A stretch of DNA of 64,000 nucleotides, taken from the NCBI GenBank assembly GCA_949902595.1, contig CATLDC010000003.1, forward strand, positions 62,001 through 126,000, read 5' to 3'. Of the stretch, positions 1 through 7,000 are shown in pieces. The notes under the pieces were generated by a model. The model was not told the DNA's origin, made no database searches, and was given only the letters and a program-made list of their open reading frames with translations. The position numbers and the translations under genes were made by a program. This DNA comes from an uncultured Candidatus Melainabacteria bacterium (GTDB taxonomy: Bacteria > Cyanobacteriota > Vampirovibrionia > Gastranaerophilales > Gastranaerophilaceae). The stretch's first letter is position 1, and each line of letters opens with the position of its first letter.

Positions 1-255
1 TAATTGAATTTTATTTTGACAGGTTGAGTATTGTAAAACCTGTAAGTCTGTGTTCATTAACCAGAATTCAACGCCAGTCAAACCTGATTTAATCATTCGG
101 TTAACAGCGTTGCCGCCGCCGCCGCCAACACCGATAACTTTAATCTTAGCAGGGCTAATGCCAGGTGCTGGTTGAGTTGGCATACTGTCTGATGACTGAA
201 TGTTTTGAGTATCAATATCTCTTCTTCCAAAAATATCTGGTCCTAAGTTGTCCAC
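1..255 (-). CDS. ftsZ: Cell division protein FtsZ, N-terminal part (runs off the left edge)
   Basis: Tubulin-like GTPase that polymerises into the division ring. Only the first 85 codons are in the window, and the frame is open to base 1. After a variable acidic leader of about 40 residues the protein reads [18 protein letters not shown], the glycine-rich N-terminal strand-loop of FtsZ that starts its GTP-binding fold, followed by a [14 protein letters not shown] stretch typical of the family. I chose a GTG start at 255-253, because AGAGGA lies six bases upstream and no ATG precedes the conserved region except one inside the leader. The upstream AT-rich region (256-427) contains several TATAGT-like hexamers on this strand. 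The identity is secure; the C-terminal half is not visible. Confidence 0.95.
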   Translation of the reverse strand, partial: MDNLGPDIFGRRDIDTQNIQSSDSMPTQPAPGISPAKIKVIGVGGGGGNAVNRMIKSGLTGVEFWLMNTDLQVLQYSTCQNKIQL

Positions 256-427
256 AATTATTCCTCTTTTTTCATATTAACTATACTATACCACTATATT
301 ACCATACTATTTTAAATAGAGACAAATGTAAAGCAAATAACCGGAATTTTAATATAAGTTTACATTGATTAACGCCCGCAAATGTGAGATAATTTTTATT
401 GGGAAAACTGCTTGAGGAGGCTGTTTT

Positions 428-919
428 ATGATTAAAAGATTTGTATTTATTTTGGGCATTCTGTTTGCCGGAACGCTTGCTTTTGCTCAAACAGAGGATG
501 AATATGTCAAAACTCATACCGAAGATTTGCTAACAAAAATTAAGGCTCACAGAGCTTCTATGTACTCAAAACTAGAACTTACTTCTGAACAGAGAGCTCA
601 AATTAATGAACTTGATAAGAACTGCTATGAAAAACTTGAACCTGAACTTGTTAAACTTTCGGTTATGACAAAAAAGATTGAAGATCTTGCAAACAGCGAT
701 AAGTGTACTAAAAAGGCTGTCTATGCTGTGAAAAAGGATTTCAAATCTGTTGAAAAAGATATGAACTCAATAAAAAAAGAATACGATAAAGAATTTCGAC
801 AACTTTTGAACGGTGAGCAAAAAGCCCAGTACCGAATCGTGCGCAAGCAAAAAAGGGCTGAATTAAGACAGGAAATGCTTAAAGAAATCGAACGCCAGAG
901 AGAACAGGCAAAAAAATAA
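428..919 (+). CDS. Secreted Spy/CpxP-like LTxxQ-motif protein
   Basis: Small predicted periplasmic helical protein of 163 residues. It has a clear signal peptide (MIKRF, a hydrophobic core, then AFA-Q near residue 20-21). The mature part is charged and helical, with LELTSEQRAQI at about residues 49-59 and LNGEQKAQY at about 127-135. These are two copies of the LTxxQ-type motif of the Spy/CpxP family, whose members act as periplasmic chaperones or envelope-stress modulators. A strong GAGGAGG ribosome site lies before the ATG. It stands alone between ftsZ (opposite strand) and the kinase-like gene. Family placement rests on the two motifs, signal peptide, size and helical character; the exact role is inferred. 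Confidence 0.7.
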   Translation: MIKRFVFILGILFAGTLAFAQTEDEYVKTHTEDLLTKIKAHRASMYSKLELTSEQRAQINELDKNCYEKLEPELVKLSVMTKKIEDLANSDKCTKKAVYAVKKDFKSVEKDMNSIKKEYDKEFRQLLNGEQKAQYRIVRKQKRAELRQEMLKEIERQREQAKK

Positions 920-933
920 AGCAGCAAATTATA

Positions 934-951
934 TTTTTACAGGTTTTTATT
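934..951 (+). promoter_or_regulatory. 18-bp element upstream of tagged gene, copy 1
   Basis: TTTTTACAGGTTTTTATT, ending five bases before the ATG at 957. An identical 18-bp sequence lies exactly five bases before the ATG of the CheR-like gene (15773-15790). Both downstream proteins start with MKI. A looser version (CAGCAGGTTTGTTATA) precedes the PHP-domain gene at 1773. Identity plus identical spacing suggests a shared translation leader or regulatory site rather than chance. Confidence 0.5.
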
Positions 952-956
952 ATGTT

Positions 957-1003
957 ATGAAAATAACCCTGAATCTAAAACCTGTTACACCTGTTTTGGA
1001 ATG
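957..1003 (+). other. Short reading frame encoding an MKI-type N-terminal tag, out of frame with the next gene
   Basis: An ATG at 957 opens the 15-codon peptide MKITLNLKPVTPVLE, which stops at a TGA overlapping the ATG at 1001. If the four-T run at 994-997 had five Ts, the frame would continue as ...KPVTPVFGMKAPVKT... into the downstream kinase-like protein. That would give the tag seen on other proteins in this window (MKI, then an F-x-G-like motif). The conserved 18-bp element at fixed spacing upstream of 957 supports 957 as the original start. It may be a real mutation, a sequencing error or a frameshift signal. Confidence 0.55.
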
Positions 1004-1711
1004 AAAGCGCCGGTTAAAACTTCTGCACTCTCTTATGTGCAGGATAGTTTTTCACTGCTCGATAAGTATTGTCAGGGCTTCAAGAAAGACTTTCTTCCGG
1101 ATTTGAAAGCTTATTTTGCTTCAAGCAAAAATCTTAAAGAAAGCGATATAAAGGGCGTGCTCGGGCACGGCGGACTTTCCATTGTTTTTGATTTGGGAGA
1201 AAAAGGTGCACTAAAGTGCTCGCTTGAAAACCCTCTGGAATACAGAAAACACAATCCCGCTTTTGATATTCCTTTCCTTGCTCCTGTTGAGAAGCGGAAC
1301 AAAACTTATATAGTGCACACAGTGAAGGCAGGCACGGAAAATGTAACAATTGAAGATTGCAAAGACGTGATTCGTCGTATCAAAGAATCAGGCTTCGAGC
1401 TCTCAAGGGATTTGGATGAATATAATGTTAACCAGGTGGGGATTTTTGAGGGTAAAAGTTATCTCCTTGATAGCAGGTGTGCGATGCCGCGCCCTAATGC
1501 TTTTTCTAGATTCGTGTATGATTTTTGCAATACCCGAAGGCGTGTATTTAAAGCACAGCCGATACTTTCACTTGAAGAAGAATGCAAACTTGTTGAAAAA
1601 TTCGGGCCGCAAATTTTGTACATTGATGAACCCCCGAGAAAGAATCTGGGTTTTCTGGAGGGCGTTTCCAAGATGTGGGGGATTATCAGGGAGAATATTA
1701 AGTACGGGTAG
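1001..1711 (+). CDS. Miniature protein-kinase-like protein (N-terminus probably frameshifted)
   Basis: A protein of 236 residues as read from the ATG at 1001, or 251 if the frame is corrected to start at 957. Kinase hallmarks appear in order: a glycine-rich loop GHGGLSIVF (about residue 55), GALKCS with the candidate ATP-binding Lys (about 69), SRDLDEYN (about 135-142), which has the spacing of the HRDLxxxN catalytic loop with Asp and Asn in place, and YLLDSR (about 153), where the Asp corresponds to the DFG metal ligand. The whole kinase-like part is only about 180 residues, so the C-lobe must be very reduced, as in some atypical kinases and phosphotransferases. I see no signal peptide or membrane segment. 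The substrate is unknown. The start at 1001 lacks a good ribosome site, which adds to the case for the frameshift. Confidence 0.6.
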   Translation: MKAPVKTSALSYVQDSFSLLDKYCQGFKKDFLPDLKAYFASSKNLKESDIKGVLGHGGLSIVFDLGEKGALKCSLENPLEYRKHNPAFDIPFLAPVEKRNKTYIVHTVKAGTENVTIEDCKDVIRRIKESGFELSRDLDEYNVNQVGIFEGKSYLLDSRCAMPRPNAFSRFVYDFCNTRRRVFKAQPILSLEEECKLVEKFGPQILYIDEPPRKNLGFLEGVSKMWGIIRENIKYG

Positions 1712-1772
1712 CTCTAGCTTGTTTGTGGTTTAATAAATATTGCAATTATCAGTAAACAGCAGGTTTGTTATA

Positions 1773-2627
1773 ATGAAGATTTCTTCAGTAAGCAGGAATG
1801 TAATTTTTAACGGTAAAACATCGCTTCATCCACTTGATTTGACATATAAAAAAGCGTTGCAAAAAGGTCTTGCTGATACTTTTGATATTAAATGCAAAAT
1901 TGATGATATGGAGTCGATTGCGGGGCCATACGAGTTTATGAATCTAATCAAAAATTTAAAACCGGAAAATTATAAACCCGGTAAAAATTTTCGAGCCAAT
2001 TTTCATATCCACACAGATGCTTCTGACGGTTCGATGACCGTTAGTGATTTTTTAAATAATTGTATTGGCTGGATTCAGAAGTTGCGTGAATGTGGTAAAA
2101 AACAAGACCGACTGCCTTTGTTTTCTGCTGCCATAACAGATCATGACCGAGCGGTAAATTCTAAAATAGCAATGGCAGAAATAGTAAAAGAGCCTGAAAA
2201 GTATAAAGATTTTAAATTCATATCAGGATGCGAATTTATGTTTGGCGCTCAATTTGATGATAAGAAAGTCTGGTTTGAAGCCGTGGGTTTAGGTTTTAAT
2301 CCGTTTGACTGCAAGCTGGATAGGTTAATGAAAGGCTTTGCTTCAAATAACAAAATTTCAGATATATCTGACATAAAAGCTTCGGGCGGAGTTTTATCAT
2401 GGGCGCATCCGCTAATCTCACCGGAGCGCGTTAATGAAAAATTTATGGAATTTTTGAAGAAAAATGGAGTTGAAGGGATAGAAGCAGATTATCAGTATCA
2501 AAATTTTGATTATGAGTATATTAATGCCGTAACCCGCTCAACTGATTTTGAAAACCTGGTAAAAAAAATGGATATGTTTAGAACCGGTGGAACAGACAGC
2601 CACGGCAGCAGTATTTTTGGACACTAA
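1773..2627 (+). CDS. PHP-domain metal-dependent phosphoesterase with MKI/FxG-type N-terminal tag
   Basis: A 284-residue protein whose central and C-terminal parts carry PHP-superfamily metal-binding motifs in order: FHIHTDASDG (about 87), AITDHD (about 129), SGCEF (about 160), LSWAHP (about 213) and GGTDSHG (near the end). Members hydrolyse phosphoesters with two or three metals; substrates range from histidinol phosphate to nucleotides and RNA. The first 75 residues are not part of that domain and start MKISSVSRNVIFNGK, the same tag as other genes here. I prefer the ATG at 1773 over an in-frame TTG at 1740, because the tag starts there and AGCAGGT lies upstream. The sequence stops just after GSSIFGH, so any family helices that usually follow are short or missing. 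Confidence 0.75.
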   Translation: MKISSVSRNVIFNGKTSLHPLDLTYKKALQKGLADTFDIKCKIDDMESIAGPYEFMNLIKNLKPENYKPGKNFRANFHIHTDASDGSMTVSDFLNNCIGWIQKLRECGKKQDRLPLFSAAITDHDRAVNSKIAMAEIVKEPEKYKDFKFISGCEFMFGAQFDDKKVWFEAVGLGFNPFDCKLDRLMKGFASNNKISDISDIKASGGVLSWAHPLISPERVNEKFMEFLKKNGVEGIEADYQYQNFDYEYINAVTRSTDFENLVKKMDMFRTGGTDSHGSSIFGH

Positions 2628-2637
2628 AATTCGTTAT

Positions 2638-3771
2638 CTAGTCTCCAAAAAACTCCGGATTGTCGTATCCCAATTCCTTCAGAACTCTCCTGTTATTCTC
2701 ATCTATGTTTTTTTGATCAATTGCCTTCTTTTTTCCTGATAACATCTCAACGGCCTTTTGTTGCGCATCAAGAAACTTATCCACTGCCGCAAAATCAACA
2801 TCCACATTCTTCTGCTTGTACTCTTTTTCAAAAAATTCGTCCAATTTTGCTTTGTGTAACTCTACAGACTCGTCACATTTTTTTGAAAGTGCCCTGTAGG
2901 CATTTTTCACATCTTCTGATGTCGGGAATTTTGTTTTTTTATTCTTATGGTCAGAAATAAATCTCCCGATTTCATCTTTGCTTTGCCTGTAAGAATCCAT
3001 TTTCTCTACAATGCTGTCAGCTGACTGCTGCAGATGCTCAAGCTCTGTAAGTGTTCTCATTAATGATTGGGTCGGTTTCTTTACTTCTTTTTCAACTTCT
3101 TTCTGGTGTTTTATCAAATCTGAAGCCTCAGGCAAAGGTATTTTAAACGCATAGAATAAAACTTTTGCAGCAACATTTTCCTTTAAATTAACGAGCCTCT
3201 GGTATAACTCCTTGTTGTCGTTTGCAAGTATGTTCGCTTCATTGTCTGCCTCAATGTTTGCAAACGTTTCTTCGTATCTGCTCATGAAAGGTTTTATTTT
3301 CTTAAATTCCGGATTTTCTTCTGACATGATAACATCAGCTTTTTGTATTGCAGATTTCATCTCGTCACTGTTATAAGTCTCTCCGGAAAGAATTGTTTTC
3401 AATCTGTTGTAATTATTTATGTTCTGCTTGTACGCTTCGCCTCTCATAATAAAAGGCTCATAAGTTTTTAATGCCTGATTAAAATTGCTTTTCTTTGTAA
3501 TAAGGTTTAACTCTTCTGCTGAAAATTTTGAAAACACACTGTTGACAGCCTTCTGTATGTCGACAAGCGCACTGTACACAGGCTTTGTTTCTTTCATAAA
3601 AGGAATAATTTGTGTATCAAGAACTCTGGTAAGATTTCCGTAAGCATCATGCAACATATTACCCTTGAAGCTAACCGTGTCATTTGTAAGCGCCGGAACA
3701 GACTGATGCGGACTCTTTCTAGTGATAGTTTTCCTGTTTTCAAATTGGATAGTTAGCGGTGATATTTTCAT
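2638..3771 (-). CDS. Helical protein of unknown function with MKI...VSFKGN tag
   Basis: I do not recognise a family. The product has 377 residues from the ATG at 3771, which is preceded by AAGGAG. An open frame extends upstream to 3855 but would run through the tRNA-Phe gene, so it is not used. The protein begins MKISPLTIQFENRKTI and has NDTVSFKGNML around residue 37-47, the tag motif. The rest is almost entirely charged, helix-forming and coiled-coil-like, with Lys/Glu-rich stretches and no hydrophobic segment or signal peptide. It ends facing the PHP gene with only ten bases between the stop codons. A structural or regulatory role is possible, but nothing in the sequence decides it. Confidence 0.6.
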   Translation of the reverse strand: MKISPLTIQFENRKTITRKSPHQSVPALTNDTVSFKGNMLHDAYGNLTRVLDTQIIPFMKETKPVYSALVDIQKAVNSVFSKFSAEELNLITKKSNFNQALKTYEPFIMRGEAYKQNINNYNRLKTILSGETYNSDEMKSAIQKADVIMSEENPEFKKIKPFMSRYEETFANIEADNEANILANDNKELYQRLVNLKENVAAKVLFYAFKIPLPEASDLIKHQKEVEKEVKKPTQSLMRTLTELEHLQQSADSIVEKMDSYRQSKDEIGRFISDHKNKKTKFPTSEDVKNAYRALSKKCDESVELHKAKLDEFFEKEYKQKNVDVDFAAVDKFLDAQQKAVEMLSGKKKAIDQKNIDENNRRVLKELGYDNPEFFGD

Positions 3772-3797
3772 GACGATACTCCTTGAGACTAAAAATA

Positions 3798-3870
3798 TGC
3801 CGCAACTCGGAATTGAACCAAGGACACAGGGATTTTCAGTCCCTTGCTCTACCAACTGAGCTATTGCGGC
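3798..3870 (-). tRNA. tRNA-Phe (anticodon GAA)
   Basis: A 73-base cloverleaf on the minus strand. The acceptor stem is GCCGCAA/TTGCGGC, the D-arm is GCTCAGTTGGTAGAGC, the anticodon stem AGGGA/TCCCT has loop CTGAAAA (anticodon GAA), and the T-arm is CTTGG-TTCAATT-CCGAG. The discriminator base is A and no CCA is encoded. Confidence 0.96.
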
Positions 3871-3892
3871 ATATTTAAATTGTTTTTCGTGG

Positions 3893-3968
3893 GTTGGTAG
3901 AGCAAGCTCTACGTTTTCTTTAACCCGTTCCGCCTATCGTCTCCACTGTGGGAGCTATTGCGGCATAT
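3893..3968. repeat. Scrambled partial copies of the tRNA-Phe gene
   Basis: Just upstream of the tRNA (in its sense) lie two fragments of it. GAGCTATTGCGGCATAT at 3952-3968 is a direct repeat of 3858-3874, which is the 5' acceptor strand and start of the D-stem plus flanking bases. GTTGGTAGAGCAAG at 3893-3906 is an inverted copy of the D-arm region at 3843-3856. The bases between them look unique. The arrangement could be the footprint of an integrated element or a decayed tRNA duplication. Confidence 0.65.
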
Positions 3969-4027
3969 CTTTAACTTTTAATATAATTATTATATCTGCT
4001 GAAAATTTTTAATCAAGCACTTTTTTA

Positions 4028-4576
4028 TTATCCCTGCGGAGCAAGCCATGCGGTTACGTTTCTGCCTTCAACCATCGGCTTTTTCTCTACGACTACAGGT
4101 TCGTTTTCTAAATCAGCAATAAATCTGTTTGCAAGCTCTACTGCAAGAGAAGAGTGCTGCATTTCACGCCCTCTAAGCATTACAACAATCTTTACCTTGT
4201 TGCCTTGAGCGATAAACTTCTTGATATTCTTAAGTCTGACTTCGTAATCATGGGTATCGATTTTGTAACGAACCTTGACTTCTTTAATATCAATTACATG
4301 CTGCTTTTTGCGCGCTTCTTTTGCTTTTTTTTCAAGCTCGTATTTATATTTACCAAAATTTAAAATCTTTGCAACCGGAGGAGCCTGGTTAGGGCTGATT
4401 ACAACCAAATCCAAATCAGCTTCTTCTGCCATTCTTAACGCTTGTGACGTTGGAACAATACCGTGATTGTTTCCGTTTTCATCGATTAGTCTTACTTCCT
4501 TTGCTCTAATCCTTTCGTTTATTAGAGGCTTGTCCTTGCCTGAATTTCTGCCAGGGTTTCTATCTTCGTTAGCGAT
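4028..4576 (-). CDS. infC: Translation initiation factor IF-3, with a non-standard ATC start codon
   Basis: IF-3 binds the 30S subunit, prevents premature joining of 50S and checks the start codon. The N-domain begins DKPLINERIRAKEVRLID and carries NNHGIVPTSQALRMAEEADLDLV; the C-domain has KVRYKIDTHDYEVRLKNI, KVKIVVMLRGREMQH and ends in NVTAWLAPQG. The conserved N-domain lies upstream of the first in-frame ATG (4432), and no ATG, GTG or TTG exists between the upstream stop and it. The best start is ATC at 4576-4574, seven bases after AAAAGGAG, giving 182 residues, the normal family length. Rare start codons (AUU in E. coli) are the classical autoregulation device of infC, so self-control by IF-3 is likely. 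The downstream rpmI and rplT found in many genomes are absent here. Confidence 0.93.
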   Translation of the reverse strand: MANEDRNPGRNSGKDKPLINERIRAKEVRLIDENGNNHGIVPTSQALRMAEEADLDLVVISPNQAPPVAKILNFGKYKYELEKKAKEARKKQHVIDIKEVKVRYKIDTHDYEVRLKNIKKFIAQGNKVKIVVMLRGREMQHSSLAVELANRFIADLENEPVVVEKKPMVEGRNVTAWLAPQG

Positions 4577-4632
4577 AACTGTTCTCCTTTTGTTAATTTA
4601 CATTATTAATAATACCATGCTTAAGCCATATT

Positions 4633-5682
4633 TCAAGTGTTTGACACATAATCCGCACTCAGAGCAAGCCATTTGTAAGCCTCATTCACCCCTTGAGGAA
4701 TGTCAGTGACAAATGTCCCGCCGTAACGCCCGCGCACAAAGGTTAAATACCCGTCCTCTGCAAGATTGTCCAACGCCTTTTTTATTGTCTTTGGGCTGAC
4801 ACCATAACTTTCAGAAAGCGCCATAATAGAAGGCAGTTTTGCACCAACCTCGCAGTTCTCTGCGATAAAATGCCTGATTTTTAGCTCTATTCGCTCATAA
4901 TGGTAAACACTTCCAGCAGCGCCAGAATCCGAAATAATTGTGCCGTACTGCCCTCTCCTTGAATGCAATATCCCTTCTTTGGAAAGCAACTTGACTGCAT
5001 CATGGATGGTCTTTACACTCACATTGAAATTTCGGGCTAACTCAATATTTGTTGGCAGCTTGTCTCCTTCACTCAAATTTTCCTGAATAAAGCTCCTGAT
5101 ATTCGCTGCAATTTTTTCGACCAGAGTGAGCGTTTCAAGCTTTTCGCAGTCAAAATCCATGGTTGTTATCACAAAATTTTTGTCCTGCTTTTTTAGAATC
5201 CCCTCTGATACAAGACTTGCTGCCGCGATTCTGATTGTTGAATTAGAAATTCCGGTAATCTGCGCCAATTTTCTTGCAGAAATCAGGTAATCACCAGCCT
5301 TGTAGTTGTTGCTCAACAAATATTCCTTAATCCTGATAACTGCAAGCTCGCGCTTAGAAGTCAACTTGACCGCCTCGGCTGCGCTTTCCTCACCTTTTAT
5401 GTAAGTCCCGATTCTCTGCTTAGACTCTACAAATCCGCAATCTTCAACGTACCTGAAAACATTCTGAATCGTGCCCTTGCTCACCCCGATGTGGAAAGCT
5501 AAATCACCTTTTGCAGGCAGCAAGTCATAAGGCTTGATTCTGCCGGATTTGAGCGCGTTTTCAATCCAGCTTATCAACCAGTTAGAAATCTTATTAACCT
5601 TGTTTTCGTTTATGCCAAAACTGTGAACATGCGGCGCCATTTCAGCCACAGTAATCTGCCTTGGCTTATCTTTTTGTGACAT
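4633..5682 (-). CDS. Regulator made of four tandem GntR-type winged helices
   Basis: A 349-residue protein. Four segments resemble the GntR DNA-binding domain, each with the pattern 'helix ... G.LP/ISxxxLA..xxVSxxTIxxAxxxLxxEGxL..xxGxxGTxV': about 30-98 (SKGTIQNVFRYVEDCGF), 112-172 (SNSTIRIAAASLVSEGIL), 187-250 (SVKTIHDAVKLLSKEGIL) and 265-332 (SPKTIKKALDNLAEDGYL). There is no FCD, UTRA or aminotransferase effector domain. A normal GntR protein has one such helix-turn-helix per subunit, so this one chain could read a composite operator like a tetramer. It is divergently transcribed from the aminotransferase at 5790, with a palindrome between them. The ATG at 5682 has only a weak site (GGAAAG). 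Ligand and targets are unknown. Confidence 0.8.
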   Translation of the reverse strand: MSQKDKPRQITVAEMAPHVHSFGINENKVNKISNWLISWIENALKSGRIKPYDLLPAKGDLAFHIGVSKGTIQNVFRYVEDCGFVESKQRIGTYIKGEESAAEAVKLTSKRELAVIRIKEYLLSNNYKAGDYLISARKLAQITGISNSTIRIAAASLVSEGILKKQDKNFVITTMDFDCEKLETLTLVEKIAANIRSFIQENLSEGDKLPTNIELARNFNVSVKTIHDAVKLLSKEGILHSRRGQYGTIISDSGAAGSVYHYERIELKIRHFIAENCEVGAKLPSIMALSESYGVSPKTIKKALDNLAEDGYLTFVRGRYGGTFVTDIPQGVNEAYKWLALSADYVSNT

Positions 5683-5691
5683 TTGCTTTCC

Positions 5692-5724
5692 TTATTGGGT
5701 TATTAATTAATCTTACCCCAATAA
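5692..5724. promoter_or_regulatory. Palindromic operator candidate between the four-winged-helix regulator and the aminotransferase
   Basis: TTATTGGG (5692-5699) and CCCAATAA (5717-5724) form an exact 8-bp inverted repeat separated by 17 bases rich in TTAATTAA. It lies ten bases upstream of the regulator's ATG, where a bound repressor would block that gene, and within the only divergent promoter region it shares with the gene at 5790. That it is the regulator's own operator is inference. Confidence 0.5.
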
Positions 5725-5789
5725 TATAAAAACATTCAAGCAATGTGAAGATTTTGTAACACAAATCTGATTCGTGTTATCATAACTTT

Positions 5790-6884
5790 ATGAGAATAGC
5801 GAATTTCAAAATCGAAGAATGGATGAATAGATATGAATCATCTGCGCTCTATGATTTAACAACGACCTGTATTTCACCACTCAGTGTAAATGATTTGCCT
5901 TATGAAAAATCTATTTTTGATGTGAAATTGGGCTATGGTGATATTACCGGTTCAGAAAGATTAAAGACCGCAATAAAATCTTTGTACGAAAATCAGGAGC
6001 TTGAAAATATTACAGTGACTCACGGTGCAATCGGGGCTAATCAGCTTGTGTTTTTGTCTCTTCTTGAAAAGGGGGATGAAGTTGTTTCGATTGTTCCGAC
6101 TTATCAGCAGCATTATTCGATTCCTGAATCTTTGGGTGCGAGTGTAAAACTTTTGTTTTTGAAAGAGGAAAACAATTGGCTTCCGGATTTGGAGGATTTG
6201 GATAGAGTTGTTACATCCAAGACAAAACTTCTTTGTCTGAACAACCCGAACAACCCGACCGGCTCTGTGATTCCGGATTGGATGTTGGAGAAAATTGTTG
6301 AAATCGCGCAAAAGAAAAATGTCTGGATTCTCTCCGACGAGGTTTATCGCGGATTAAATCTTATTGGAAAACCTTATTCAAAATCGATTGCTGATTTGTA
6401 CTCAAAAGGGATTTCGGTTGGAAGCATGTCTAAAACCTACTCGCTTCCGGGGCTTCGCGTGGGCTGGATAGCAGCAAGGGAAGATTTGGTTGTAGAAATC
6501 AATCACCAGAGACAGTACAACACAATCAGTGTTAGTATTCTGGACGATTATTTTGCCTCTGTAGCGCTTGAAAACAGAGACGAAATTGCGCAACGGAATT
6601 TCTCAATAATGCATTCCGGATTGAAGATTTTAAAAAACTGGCTGGAGCGTGAGCCTCAAGTTGATTGTGTAATGCCGATTGGCGGTACGACCGCGCTAAT
6701 CAGGTACAATAAAGATATTCCTTCTCGAAAACTCTGCCGTGATTTGCAGGCAAAAACAGGGGTTGCAATCCTTCCGGGCGAGACTCTGGAGATGGAAGGG
6801 TATTTGAGAGTGGGCTACTGCGTTGAGCCGGGGTGCTTGGAAGCCGCGCTGGAGAAGTTTTCGGAGTATTTGAGGGGTGTTTAA
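5790..6884 (+). CDS. Class I/II fold PLP-dependent aminotransferase
   Basis: A 364-residue cytosolic enzyme of aspartate-aminotransferase fold. It has LNNPNNPTGS (about residue 150), ILSDEVYRG (about 181, PLP-binding Asp and Tyr) and SMSKTYSLPGLRVGW (about 212), in which the Lys forms the internal aldimine, with an Arg in GLRVGW. The N-terminus MRIANFKIEEWMNRYES is of the kind seen in a subgroup that includes capreomycidine-synthase-like enzymes, so the substrate need not be one of the standard amino acids. It is transcribed away from the four-winged-helix regulator, which may control it. There is no biosynthetic cluster around it to identify the substrate. Confidence 0.88.
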   Translation: MRIANFKIEEWMNRYESSALYDLTTTCISPLSVNDLPYEKSIFDVKLGYGDITGSERLKTAIKSLYENQELENITVTHGAIGANQLVFLSLLEKGDEVVSIVPTYQQHYSIPESLGASVKLLFLKEENNWLPDLEDLDRVVTSKTKLLCLNNPNNPTGSVIPDWMLEKIVEIAQKKNVWILSDEVYRGLNLIGKPYSKSIADLYSKGISVGSMSKTYSLPGLRVGWIAAREDLVVEINHQRQYNTISVSILDDYFASVALENRDEIAQRNFSIMHSGLKILKNWLEREPQVDCVMPIGGTTALIRYNKDIPSRKLCRDLQAKTGVAILPGETLEMEGYLRVGYCVEPGCLEAALEKFSEYLRGV

Positions 6885-6895
6885 AATTAAGTTTG

Positions 6896-6979
6896 GCTGG
6901 ATTGCCATGGCTCTAACGAGTCTCGCAATAACTATGCATACTGTCATTCTGAAGGGCGTTAGCCCTGAAAGAATCCAGC
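6896..6979. repeat. Short dispersed-type repeat with GCTGGATT/AATCCAGC ends
   Basis: An 84-bp non-coding unit between the aminotransferase and recJ. It has 8-bp inverted ends (6896-6903 and 6972-6979) and an internal hairpin AGGGC-GTTA-GCCCT. Phrases such as TGTCATTCTGAAGGGC and GAATCCAGC are typical of intergenic repeats in many bacterial genomes. No second copy is visible in this window. Confidence 0.5.
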
Positions 6980-7000
6980 TATTTATTAACTAAAACTCTA

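Noticed and set aside
165..368. Small plus-strand open frame across the ftsZ start
   Set aside because: It is antisense to the ftsZ 5' end and its promoter region, with no ribosome site and unusual composition.
3772..3855. N-terminal extension of the helical protein at 2638-3771
   Set aside because: The extra 28 codons would lie inside the tRNA-Phe gene. A ribosome site and the conserved MKI tag start at 3771.
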